Source: DASYQV01 sp036005125 (GTDB taxonomy: Bacteria; Acidobacteriota; Vicinamibacteria; Vicinamibacterales; UBA2999). Taken from it: a stretch of DNA of 10,616 nucleotides. The DNA lies in assembly GCA_036005125.1 (NCBI GenBank), contig DASYQV010000097.1:1-10616 (forward strand), read 5' to 3'. The position numbers were made by a program, and so were the translations under genes. Below, one piece after another: positions 1 to 7,025 of the stretch. The number at the start of each line of letters is the position of its first letter. The first letter of the stretch is position 1. The notes beneath the pieces were generated by a model. That model ran no database searches and was not told the origin of the DNA. It saw only the letters and a list, made by a program, of their open reading frames with translations.

Positions 1-5
1 GGACG

Positions 6-1727
6 TTATCGCAGCGCCACCGCGCGGGACTTCTTCACGCCCAGCGACGCCTGATCGTGAAGAGCGGGATCCATCCCACGCTCGGTCATCAGCTTGCGCA
101 GCAGCGCCACGGTTTCGGGCCAGTCCTTCTCGGTGTTCGCAACGAATACGCCCTCAGCGCACATCAGCGGTGTCCAGCCGACCGTGTTGCGCACATCGAG
201 TCTGGCGCCACTATCGACCAGCAGTTGCACGATGGCGTTGGCGCCTCTCATGGCGGCGCCATGCAACGCCGTACTGCCGTTCCACCGCATGTCCCCCAGC
301 GCGAGCCTGGGCGGAATCTCCTGGAGCGGCGCGTCGTGCGCGCCGTCGTACGCCAGGAGATTGAGCGGATGACGACGAAGCAGGGTCCCGGCGTCCCCCT
401 CGAGGGCGGGACCTCCGAAGTTCGTGACGGCGTTGACGTCCAGACCGAGCCCGATCAGGAGCTTCACGGCCTCCGCGTGCTCGCGTTCGGGCACGCCTGT
501 CAGCGGTCCGGGGCTCTCGCCATCCCAGAAGCCAAGCCCTGCGGCGGCCATCAGCGGCGTCACACGCTGCACCGTGGCGATCTTCGGATCCGCGCCGTGC
601 TCGAGCAGGAGGCGCATCATCGCGACATCGCCGTGTTTGGCCGCCAGGTAGAAAGGCGTCGCGCCGATGAAGGTGAGGAAGTTGCGGCCGACGGGTATAT
701 TCGGCGGCAGCTTGGTCACCGCGAGATCCCGGTCGAAGACGATCTCTCTCCACGCAATCCGGGCATTGGGGTTCGCGCCGCGATCGAGGAGCTTCTCGAC
801 CAGCTGCAGGCTGTCGACGTTGCCCGTCGGCGGCGGCGGAGCGCCCGAGCCCGGCCTGCGCATGAACGCCAGCGCGTGAAGCATCGATCCCCGCGGGTCG
901 GGAACATTCGGATTGGCGCCGCGATCGAGAAGCGCGGCGGCGAGCTCGTAATACCCGTTGATGATGGCCATGCCGAGCGCGGACGTCGGCGGATCGCCCG
1001 CGGTGGGCTGGCTGCGGCGGGACGCATTGGTCCCCTGGCCGCCGTTGTCCGTGGCCGGCACGCTTTGGACCTTGTCATTCGGGTCTGCGCCGAGCGTCAG
1101 GAGGAGCCGCGCGGTCTCGATGTGTCCGTTCCTGATCGCGAAGAGCAGCGGAGTGAACCCCGCCTTCGAGCGGCTGCGCAGGTCGGCACCGGCTTCGGCG
1201 AGGCGGGTGATCGCAGCCGCGTGACCTTCCCCGGCCGCCCACATCAGCGCCGACTGTCCGCGCCAGCTTTCCTGTGCGTTGACGCGGCTTTGTCCGCCGT
1301 GCACGAGGAGGGCGTCCAGTCCATCGAGCTTGCCTACGCGCGCGGCCATCATCAGCGACGTGACCCCCTGCGGCGTCGTTGCGTTCACGTCCGTCCCGGC
1401 CTCCACGAGCGCCTCGATGACGGTGACGTGACCTCCGCTGGCGGCAAGATACAGCGGCCTGATCCCGTAGCGCGTGGTCTTGTCGACGTCGGCGCCGCCG
1501 CGAATCAGCAGGCGCGTGATATCCACGTCTCCCCGCTGAGCCGCCCAGTGGAGCGCTGTCATCCCATCGGGCTCGGCGGCGTTCACGTCGACGCGCTTCT
1601 CGAGCAGGGCCTGAACAGCCACTCGATCTGCTCTCTTGACCGCGTCGATCAGCCGCTCCTCGGCGGCGCCGACATGCGGAGCGGCGACGAGTGCCAGAAT
1701 CGCAAGAGGCAGCCAACCCCGGTACAA
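6..1727 (-). CDS. Secreted ankyrin-repeat protein (third gene of operon)
   Basis: This is a 573-residue exported protein built almost wholly of ankyrin repeats, which are protein-binding scaffolds; the partner is unknown. I count about 11-12 repeats, recognisable by TALHWAA-, TPLMAAA- and TPFYLAA-type helices and by loop ends such as GADVDK, GADPND, GANPNV and GLDVNA. The array is interrupted by a Gly/Ser/Pro-rich insert after repeat 6 and by longer irregular linkers around repeats 8 and 10. I chose a TTG start at 1727 because a perfect AGGAGGT lies 6 nt upstream. From there the protein opens with a clean signal peptide (YRGWLPLAILALVAAPHVGA, then AEE), suggesting periplasmic or extracellular location. 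Upstream GTG (1760) and ATG (1757) codons are in frame and would overlap the DUF1552 stop, but they lack a good ribosome binding site and put extra residues before the signal peptide. It is the last gene visible in the operon. The specific role is unknown. Confidence 0.93.
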   Translation of the reverse strand: MYRGWLPLAILALVAAPHVGAAEERLIDAVKRADRVAVQALLEKRVDVNAAEPDGMTALHWAAQRGDVDITRLLIRGGADVDKTTRYGIRPLYLAASGGHVTVIEALVEAGTDVNATTPQGVTSLMMAARVGKLDGLDALLVHGGQSRVNAQESWRGQSALMWAAGEGHAAAITRLAEAGADLRSRSKAGFTPLLFAIRNGHIETARLLLTLGADPNDKVQSVPATDNGGQGTNASRRSQPTAGDPPTSALGMAIINGYYELAAALLDRGANPNVPDPRGSMLHALAFMRRPGSGAPPPPTGNVDSLQLVEKLLDRGANPNARIAWREIVFDRDLAVTKLPPNIPVGRNFLTFIGATPFYLAAKHGDVAMMRLLLEHGADPKIATVQRVTPLMAAAGLGFWDGESPGPLTGVPEREHAEAVKLLIGLGLDVNAVTNFGGPALEGDAGTLLRRHPLNLLAYDGAHDAPLQEIPPRLALGDMRWNGSTALHGAAMRGANAIVQLLVDSGARLDVRNTVGWTPLMCAEGVFVANTEKDWPETVALLRKLMTERGMDPALHDQASLGVKKSRAVALR

Positions 1728-1733
1728 TGCCGG

Positions 1734-1740
1734 ACCTCCT
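1734..1740 (-). promoter_or_regulatory. Strong Shine-Dalgarno setting a TTG start for the ankyrin gene
   Basis: The minus strand reads AGGAGGT, complementary to the 16S rRNA 3' end, 6 nt before TTG at 1727. It lies inside the 29-nt gap after the DUF1552 stop. It is the strongest ribosome binding site seen in the window and decides the start codon. Confidence 0.75.
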
Positions 1741-1756
1741 ACTCCCACATCCCACA

Positions 1757-3100
1757 TCACAAGCCGGAGAGTTCCCCGAGCGGGCCGGTGCTGTCGCCGA
1801 GCCTCTCCAGCGGCACGCCAACCTTGTCCAGCATCGTCACGAGGAGATTCGCCATCGGCGTGTTGTCCGGATACGCCAGATGTCGATTGGTCTTGAACGC
1901 ACCGTCGAGCCTGCCGGCGACGACGGTTGGCAGGTTGGTGTGCTCGTGCAGGTTGCCGTCGCCCATCCCACCCCCGTAAAGAATGGCGGAGTGATCCAGC
2001 AGCGATCCGTCGCCGTCGGGAGTTGCATGGAGCTTCTCGAGGAAGTATCCGAACAGGCTCATGTGATACGTGTCGATCTTCTGCTTCTTCGCAATGAGCG
2101 CCGGATCGTTGCGGTGGTGCGACACGGGATGGTGCTGATCAGGTACGCCGATCTGCGGATACGAGCGCCCGCTCGCCTCCCGCGCCATCATCAGCGTGAA
2201 GACGCGGGTCAGGTCCGCCTGGAACGCCAGCACCTGCAGATCGAACATCAGCTTTGCGTGCGCTTCGAAATCGTCGGGGATGTCGGTGGGGCGATCGGGC
2301 AAGGCCAGCTCGGACGTCGCGCCAGTCGCCTCGGCGGCCTGTATACGCCGCTCGATCTCGCGAACGGAGTTGAGGTACTCGCCCAGCTTCGATCGGTCGC
2401 CTGCTCCCAACTGCTGCTTCAGCGAGTTGATCTCCGTGAGGACCGAGTCGAGCAGACTCCCGGTCCGGCGTACCTGTGCGAGACGCTGCGCGGCAGTTCC
2501 GCCTTCGCCGAACAGCCGGTCGAACACGACGCGTGGGTGCGCCTCCATTGGATTCGGCGTTGTCGGCGATCGCCACGATATCGTGTTCGAGAAAAAGCAA
2601 TCCGTGGTGTCGCACGCGATCTGCGTCGGCCTTTCGAGCGCCAGTTCGAGCGACGGCAGTTGCGTCTCGCGACCGAGCTCCCGCGCCGCAATCTGGTCGA
2701 CCGTCGTGCCAAGCGAGACGAGACTCCCCGGGCCGCGGCGGTCCCACGCGTGCACGCCGCTCAACCAGACGGCGGTGCCTCGCGGGTGGTCCCCGTTCCC
2801 GTCGCCGAAGGAGTCGGCCTGCCGGTGCGCAAGGCCGCTCAGGACGAGCAGTTGGTCGCGAACGGGCGCGAGCGGCTGCAGGATCGGCGACAACTCGAAC
2901 ACCGGACCGACTGTCGTCGGCACGAACGCCTTCTGAATGATGCCGTTCGGAGACCCATAGATGAACCCGAGCCGCCTCGGTGCTGCCGTCGGCGCCGCGG
3001 AAAGGGCTGGCACCATTGCGTCCAGGAACGGCAGCGCAATCGTCGCGCCGAGGCCGCGCAGGAACGTCCGTCGAGGCAGTACGATCTTCGTGACCATCAT
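1757..3100 (-). CDS. DUF1552 (HXXSHH family) exported protein
   Basis: This 447-residue protein belongs to the DUF1552/HXXSHH family, whose biochemical role is not established. The N-terminus carries a twin-arginine-like leader (PRRTFLRGLGATIALPFLDA, about residues 9-28), implying Tat export to the periplasm as a folded, possibly cofactor-bearing protein. The family signature HPVSHH is at about residues 324-329 (preceded by another His). A second conserved-looking patch, GMGDGNLHEHTNLP, is at about 378-391; these His/Asp clusters are plausible metal ligands. A central region near residues 205-260 is rich in charged helices and may be coiled coil. The start at 3100 is preceded by GGAG with 9-nt spacing; 3097 is an alternative ATG one codon later, and the in-frame ATG at 3139 would overlap the cytochrome gene and precede the Tat leader with unlikely residues. 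It sits 19 nt after the cytochrome gene, a pairing common in Acidobacteriota and Planctomycetota, so the two probably act together (inference). Confidence 0.94.
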   Translation of the reverse strand: MMVTKIVLPRRTFLRGLGATIALPFLDAMVPALSAAPTAAPRRLGFIYGSPNGIIQKAFVPTTVGPVFELSPILQPLAPVRDQLLVLSGLAHRQADSFGDGNGDHPRGTAVWLSGVHAWDRRGPGSLVSLGTTVDQIAARELGRETQLPSLELALERPTQIACDTTDCFFSNTISWRSPTTPNPMEAHPRVVFDRLFGEGGTAAQRLAQVRRTGSLLDSVLTEINSLKQQLGAGDRSKLGEYLNSVREIERRIQAAEATGATSELALPDRPTDIPDDFEAHAKLMFDLQVLAFQADLTRVFTLMMAREASGRSYPQIGVPDQHHPVSHHRNDPALIAKKQKIDTYHMSLFGYFLEKLHATPDGDGSLLDHSAILYGGGMGDGNLHEHTNLPTVVAGRLDGAFKTNRHLAYPDNTPMANLLVTMLDKVGVPLERLGDSTGPLGELSGL

Positions 3101-3109
3101 GAGCGAAGT

Positions 3110-3113
3110 CTCC
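3110..3113 (-). promoter_or_regulatory. Ribosome binding site for DUF1552 gene
   Basis: The minus strand reads GGAG followed by 9 nt and then ATG at 3100. It falls in the short gap after the TGA of the upstream cytochrome gene and favours the start at 3100 over the in-frame ATG at 3139. Confidence 0.6.
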
Positions 3114-3119
3114 AAACTT

Positions 3120-5582
3120 TCACGGGCGGGCGGCCGCATCTATCGACGGCCGCGTCGCCGTCGATCTCCTCATGTGGAACGGCGTGCTCTCGACGATGCC
3201 CAGGATCAGCGACGAGAAACGGTAGTCGTTGCGCTCCGCACGGCGCAGGATTCCACGGACCGCCGACGAATCGTAGTATTCGAGGCTGCGGCCAATCGCA
3301 TACGTCAGCAGCTTTTCGGTCATCGTGTTGACGAACCCGTACGGGCGCTTCACCAGCAGGTCGCGTACGCCCACGATGCCCTCGAACTTCGTGCCGTCCG
3401 GCATCTGCCCGGAGGCGTCGATCGGCGTTCCGGACTCGCCGAGCGTTCGCCACTGACCGATGGCATCGAAGTTGTCGAGCGCAAAGCCGATCGGATCCAT
3501 GCGCGCGTGGCACGTGGAGCACGCGGGATTCGCGCGGTGCTGGACCATCGCTTCCCGCATCGACAGCGGGCTGCCGCTCCTGGCCCTCGACGTCTCGAGC
3601 AATGGCACGTTCGGCGGCGGCGGAGGCGGCTCGTCGCCGAGCAGATTGCCGAGGATGTACTTTCCGCGCAGGACAGGAGAGGTCCGCGTCGAGTAGGACG
3701 TCAGAAGCAGCAGGCTCCCCTTCCCCAGGAGCCCGCGCCGATAGTCGTCGGTAAGCGTCACCCGCCGGAACTCCGGGCCATAGATGTTGGCAATCCCGTA
3801 ATGCCTGGCCAGCCGCTCGTTCACGTACGTGTAGTCCGCGGTCAGGAGATCGATGGCGCTGCGATCCTCCCGGACGATGCTGTCGATGAAGAGCTCGGTT
3901 TCACGTTTGAACGCCTGCCGCAGGCTGGCGTCGGCGTCGGGGAACACGCGCAGGTCCGGCCGCTTCTGCTCAACGTCGCGCAGGAAGAGCCACTGCGCGG
4001 CGAAGTTCGTGACGAGCGCCTCCGAACGCGGGTCCGCCAGCATCCGCCGCACCTGCCGGCCGAGCACGTCGCGTTCCCTGAGCTTGCCGCGAATCGCCAG
4101 ATCGAGCAGCTCGTCGTCCGGGATGCTGCTCCAGAGAAAGAACGACAGTCGAGACGCGAGCTCGACATCGCTGACGGGCGCCACCGCTTCGCCCCCCGAC
4201 GCGGCGGCCCGCGATGTCGCGAGACGGGCACTCAGGGCGGGAGCCTGATCGCGCTCGATCCGGAACAGAAAGTGCGGGCTGATCAACACCCGCTCGAGAG
4301 CGTGCTGAATGCCGCGCTCGAACCCGGCTTCCGCCCGCCCGGCCTCGAAGAACGGAAGCAGCGTCCGGACGTCCGCATCGGTGGCTGCGCGACGATAGGC
4401 GCGCCGGACGAGGGTGGAGAGAAGGCGTTTCGCGCAGGCGTCCTCCTCCTTCTGCCCGCGAGGCTGACAGACGAACAGACGCCTGCGACCCGGAGTGTCT
4501 CCGGAACCGGCGGCCGTGTACGGTCCACTGATCGTGACGCTGGAGATCGCGGGCAACGTCCCCCGACTGCGCAGACGCGGACGCACGAGCGCTTCGCTCA
4601 GTGCGGGTGTGTTCTCGATCCACGCCACGGCCACGACCCGGGGACCTGCCTTGATCGGGATCGTCGCTTCGACGGGTTTATCGGGAGGCGTGACGAACAC
4701 GCCGTACCCGCGCTCGGGCGGAGGCCCGGTCCCCAGCGTGAAAACCTTGACTCGTTCGTTGTCGACGGTGACCTCGAGATCGTGTCGCTCCCGCGCATTG
4801 CCCGCGAACTCGATCTTCACCCGATAATCGCCATCGACCGGCAGATAGGTGCGAGCGAAGAGCCCGCCGCGGGTCCCGACAGGCGCGCCTTCCATCCGCA
4901 CGTCCTGCGGAAGATCCTCCGCAAGCAGATGCCGGTCGACGATCACCGGCGTCGCCGGATCGCCCACCACCAGCCGGCTGATCTTGCGCGCCGCCGACAG
5001 ATACGCTTCCATCGCGGTCGGCGAGATGAACAGGAGATCGGCGAGGTTGTCGAAGCCGGTGCTCGCGTTGTCGGCGGGAAGCACGGTGGCGAGATCGAGC
5101 TCCTTCGGAAGCTGACCGACGGCGAGCAGGTCGCGAACGGCGTTCGCGTACTCGGTTCGCGTGAGGCGACGAAACGGCGCAACAGGGCCGGGATTCGGAT
5201 CGAGCGCGGCCGCGCGATCGAGCTCCGCCTCGAGATACGAAACGACGGTGTCGTAGCCGGCCTCGTCGGGTCGAGGCCGACCGGCCGGCGGCATCGCGCG
5301 CGAGCGAAGCTTCCGCACGACCTTGTCCCATATCTCGCCGTTTCGCGCCACCTGCGCCAGGTCGGCGACGTCGAGCATCAGTCCCGCCGTTTTCGCGCGC
5401 TGGTTGTGACAGGCGATGCAGTACCGATCGATGACGACGCGGGCCGGCGCGGAATCCGCGTGCGCCTCGGGCTGGTGGGCGGCGCGCTCGGCCAGTGCTG
5501 AACCGGAGGAGCCCCATCCGATCGCCATCCAGCCGGCCATCGCACATGCCAACGTTCCGGCCACCGAACGGTTCCTTCTCAT
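3120..5582 (-). CDS. Secreted PSCyt/PSD (DUF1592) c-type cytochrome
   Basis: This 820-residue exported protein has the full domain order of the DUF1592 family. A signal peptide covers about residues 1-31. An N-terminal cytochrome c-like PSCyt1 segment follows, with haem motif CIACH at 55-59 and a likely axial Met in RAMPPAG near 97. DUF1587 is at about 136-205, a beta-rich, possibly carbohydrate-binding segment at about 235-345, DUF1595 at about 382-446, DUF1592 at about 472-598, DUF1588 at about 605-715 and DUF1585 at about 740-815. DUF1588 (PSCyt3) holds a second haem motif, CSTCH, at 688-692. Two covalent haems imply electron transfer outside the cytoplasm. The substrate of the family is unknown; oxidative attack on polymers or organic compounds is only inference. 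Cys372 and Cys383, before DUF1595, could form a disulfide. It is the first gene of an operon with DUF1552 and ankyrin genes. The start at 5582 lacks a strong ribosome binding site but gives a good signal peptide. Confidence 0.95.
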   Translation of the reverse strand: MRRNRSVAGTLACAMAGWMAIGWGSSGSALAERAAHQPEAHADSAPARVVIDRYCIACHNQRAKTAGLMLDVADLAQVARNGEIWDKVVRKLRSRAMPPAGRPRPDEAGYDTVVSYLEAELDRAAALDPNPGPVAPFRRLTRTEYANAVRDLLAVGQLPKELDLATVLPADNASTGFDNLADLLFISPTAMEAYLSAARKISRLVVGDPATPVIVDRHLLAEDLPQDVRMEGAPVGTRGGLFARTYLPVDGDYRVKIEFAGNARERHDLEVTVDNERVKVFTLGTGPPPERGYGVFVTPPDKPVEATIPIKAGPRVVAVAWIENTPALSEALVRPRLRSRGTLPAISSVTISGPYTAAGSGDTPGRRRLFVCQPRGQKEEDACAKRLLSTLVRRAYRRAATDADVRTLLPFFEAGRAEAGFERGIQHALERVLISPHFLFRIERDQAPALSARLATSRAAASGGEAVAPVSDVELASRLSFFLWSSIPDDELLDLAIRGKLRERDVLGRQVRRMLADPRSEALVTNFAAQWLFLRDVEQKRPDLRVFPDADASLRQAFKRETELFIDSIVREDRSAIDLLTADYTYVNERLARHYGIANIYGPEFRRVTLTDDYRRGLLGKGSLLLLTSYSTRTSPVLRGKYILGNLLGDEPPPPPPNVPLLETSRARSGSPLSMREAMVQHRANPACSTCHARMDPIGFALDNFDAIGQWRTLGESGTPIDASGQMPDGTKFEGIVGVRDLLVKRPYGFVNTMTEKLLTYAIGRSLEYYDSSAVRGILRRAERNDYRFSSLILGIVESTPFHMRRSTATRPSIDAAARP

Positions 5583-5616
5583 TCGCTCGGCACAGTATGC
5601 CGACAGCCCAATGAGG

Positions 5617-5646
5617 TGTAAACAACCAATTCGTGGGCAGAGTCAA
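5617..5646 (-). promoter_or_regulatory. Candidate promoter of the cytochrome-DUF1552-ankyrin operon
   Basis: On the minus strand TTGACT (5646-5641) matches a -35 box at 5 of 6 positions. After 18 nt comes TTTACA (5622-5617), a weak -10 match inside the only AT-rich patch near the gene. Transcription would start near 5610, leaving a leader of about 28 nt before ATG 5582. The -10 is poor, so this is tentative. Confidence 0.35.
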
Positions 5647-5676
5647 CGCCCCTTGCTGAGGGTTTCACGAAGAAGT

Positions 5677-5744
5677 GTCCCGGTAGACCGGTTCCGAAGC
5701 GGCAGCGGTCGAGTGCATGCAGGTTTCGGTGGACATACCGGGAC
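5677..5744. repeat. Separated 9-bp inverted repeat upstream of the operon
   Basis: GTCCCGGTA at 5677-5685 is the exact reverse complement of TACCGGGAC at 5736-5744, with 50 bp between. The left arm is also part of the short palindrome CCGGT-AG-ACCGG (5680-5691). It lies roughly 70-135 bp upstream of the inferred transcription start, where an operator could be. Chance occurrence in GC-rich DNA is possible. Confidence 0.3.
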
Positions 5745-5821
5745 GTCGGGGCCGTGGCAAGAACGCTGCCGGTGCGCGAGATCAGGATTAACGGCCGGCG
5801 TCTGCTTTCTGCATCGCGCAA

Positions 5822-5845
5822 CGCCCGCGAACCCGCCCGCGAACC
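5822..5845. repeat. 12-bp tandem duplication
   Basis: CGCCCGCGAACC occurs twice head to tail without mismatch, and a third copy is started by CG. It is non-coding and probably arose by slippage. Confidence 0.6.
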
Positions 5846-5873
5846 CGTTAACTGCAGTTTCCGTCGACCTCGT

Positions 5874-5901
5874 CGTAGGCCGCTCTTTAGATGCGGCTCA
5901 G
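5874..5901 (+). repeat. REP-like palindrome, copy 1
   Basis: This is a 28-nt element starting CGTAGGCC and ending GGCTCAG. Its arms are GCCGC-TC and GATGCGGC around a TTTA loop. One base is missing in the left arm relative to copy 2, leaving an unpaired T in the right arm. Similarity to copy 2 continues for a few bases on both sides (GTCG before, RTGATT after), so copies 1 and 2 form a tandem with a period of about 41 nt. Confidence 0.75.
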
Positions 5902-5914
5902 ATGATTCCGTTGT

Positions 5915-5943
5915 CGCAGGCCGCATCTTTAGATGCGGCTCAG
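5915..5943 (+). repeat. REP-like palindrome, copy 2
   Basis: This 29-nt element has a perfect 8-bp stem, GCCGCATC with GATGCGGC, around a TTTA loop, plus a G-T wobble at the base. It carries the same CAG tail as the other copies and lies 13 nt after copy 1. Confidence 0.8.
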
Positions 5944-5965
5944 GTGATTTAAACGCGCACGGTGA

Positions 5966-5994
5966 CTGGGCCGGGTCTGAAGACCCGGCCTACG
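5966..5994 (-). repeat. REP-like palindrome, copy 3 (possible 3' end hairpin of the MFS-VOC operon)
   Basis: Read on the minus strand this element starts CGTAGGCC and ends CCCAG, matching copy 2 at 22 of 29 positions. Its stem is GGCCGGGTC with GACCCGGCC around TTCA. Two stem pairs differ from copy 2 by compensating changes on both arms. It begins 5 nt after the VOC stop codon, so it would form a strong hairpin at the end of that transcript. No T-run follows, so it is not a standard rho-independent terminator. Confidence 0.8.
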
Positions 5995-5999
5995 TACCT

Positions 6000-7019
6000 T
6001 TACGGACACACCTGCCCATAGAGTCCCGACCCGCCGCAGTACCGGGCATCCTGAATCTGACCCCCGATGTTGTCGGGGTCGCGGAAGTAGACCTCGGGCG
6101 TGCCATTCGGCGCACCCGCGCCGCCGCCGTTCGCGTTGACCTGTCGCCAGCGCACCCAAGATGTCATAGGACTCGTCGACGTAGACGAGGTGCGCTCCTT
6201 CACGCCGAGCCCGGCGAGCGTTTTCATGATCCGGTCGGGATCGAAATCGTCCACCGTGACGCAGAAATGATCGACCTGCGGTTTCCTGTTCGGCGCAGCC
6301 TGGCTCACCGCGATGAAGTCTGGATGGGCGCCAGCGGCCAGCAACACCCCCGCTCCCTGACGGGCCTGAACGGGCATCCCGAAAATTCGCTGATAGAAGC
6401 GAAGCGAGCGATGCTCATCCGATACGGCGACCGTGACATGGTTCAACGCTCTCGTCGGGAACGGCTGACTGGCAGGCCGCTCGTTCATCGTGCACAGCTC
6501 GCCGTTGACGCCAGCGCCGCCACAGTAGGTGGCTGCCTGAAGCTGGCACGTGAGGCCGTCGGGATCGTTGAAGTAGAGTTCCGGTGTTCCCTCCCTGGCG
6601 CCACCAGCCTTCTCACCGCGCATCCTCACCCACGCGGTCTCCGGCGCCGTGCCCGGGACTGTCTTTGCCACCCCGTGCACGGCGAGCGTCTGCATCAGCC
6701 GATCCGGATTGAAATCTTCGACGGCGAAGCACACGTGGCCGATACCGGGCACAGCGCTGCCGGCGTTGTACAACGCAATGAATTGAGGGCCCGACCCGAT
6801 GCGAAGCACGGGAACCGATCCCTGTCGATGGACGAGCGGCATGCCGAACAGCCGCTGGTAGAACTCCTGAGAGCGCTGGACGTTCGAGACCGCGAGCGAG
6901 ACATGGTTCAGCCCCAGCAACGTGATTGGCGGCTTCGGCGTTTGCGCCCTCGTCGGCGCCGCCACCAACGCTGCTGCGACCGACACCAGAAGCTCACGTC
7001 GCGTGACGAAACGATTCAT
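6000..7019 (-). CDS. Exported tandem-VOC (glyoxalase/dioxygenase fold) protein
   Basis: This 339-residue protein contains two homologous VOC domains in tandem, the arrangement that usually forms one metal-centred active site. A twin-arginine-like signal (TRRELLVSVAAALVAAPTRA, residues 6-25) suggests export, which is unusual for this mostly cytosolic fold. Domain 1 covers about 34-176 and domain 2 about 190-338. Each opens with LNHV-V, has RSxxFYQRxFGMP, an internal His (His95, His251), a DFxPDRxM helix, and a late Glu in PE-YF-DPD. His39/His95/Glu147 and His194/His251/Glu309 are candidate metal ligands. Both domains end in the same extra tail, YCGGxGxxGxxC (165-176 and 327-338), not part of the core fold. 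The gene starts 6 bp after the transporter stop, with AGGT overlapping that stop codon as ribosome binding site. Substrate and reaction (isomerase, dioxygenase, epimerase or binding) cannot be told from sequence. Confidence 0.93.
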   Translation of the reverse strand: MNRFVTRRELLVSVAAALVAAPTRAQTPKPPITLLGLNHVSLAVSNVQRSQEFYQRLFGMPLVHRQGSVPVLRIGSGPQFIALYNAGSAVPGIGHVCFAVEDFNPDRLMQTLAVHGVAKTVPGTAPETAWVRMRGEKAGGAREGTPELYFNDPDGLTCQLQAATYCGGAGVNGELCTMNERPASQPFPTRALNHVTVAVSDEHRSLRFYQRIFGMPVQARQGAGVLLAAGAHPDFIAVSQAAPNRKPQVDHFCVTVDDFDPDRIMKTLAGLGVKERTSSTSTSPMTSWVRWRQVNANGGGAGAPNGTPEVYFRDPDNIGGQIQDARYCGGSGLYGQVCP

Positions 7020-7025
7020 GGAAGA

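Larger units (their letters stand above)
5583..5999. other. Non-coding spacer (417 bp) between the VOC gene and the cytochrome operon
   Basis: I see no credible gene here; open frames in this stretch lack a ribosome binding site and recognisable domains. It holds a candidate promoter, a perfect 5-bp inverted repeat CCGGT-AG-ACCGG (5680-5691), a 9-bp inverted pair GTCCCGGTA/TACCGGGAC (5677-5685 and 5736-5744), a 12-bp tandem duplication (5822-5845), a 10-bp palindrome AACTGCAGTT (5850-5859), and three copies of a 29-nt palindromic element (5874-5994). Confidence 0.7.

Noticed and set aside
57..1979. 640-codon plus-strand open frame opposite the ankyrin gene
   Set aside because: Same in-register shadow effect; the ankyrin repeats on the other strand are unmistakable.
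1691..3331. 546-codon plus-strand open frame opposite the DUF1552 gene
   Set aside because: In-register shadow of the DUF1552 gene, with no recognisable domain or signal.
2961..5501. Very long plus-strand open frame (846 codons) opposite the cytochrome gene
   Set aside because: It lies in exact codon register with the real gene. In GC-rich genes that avoid TTA, CTA and TCA codons, the opposite strand in that register has no stops. Its product is Arg/His/Pro-rich with no domain.
5579..5926. 115-codon minus-strand open frame in the spacer
   Set aside because: It has no ribosome binding site, its product looks random and Arg/Ser-rich, and it runs through palindrome copy 1 and the 12-bp tandem repeat.
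5969..5990. Standard rho-independent terminator after the VOC gene
   Set aside because: The hairpin is strong, but no T-run follows on the minus strand; it is better explained as a member of the palindromic repeat family.
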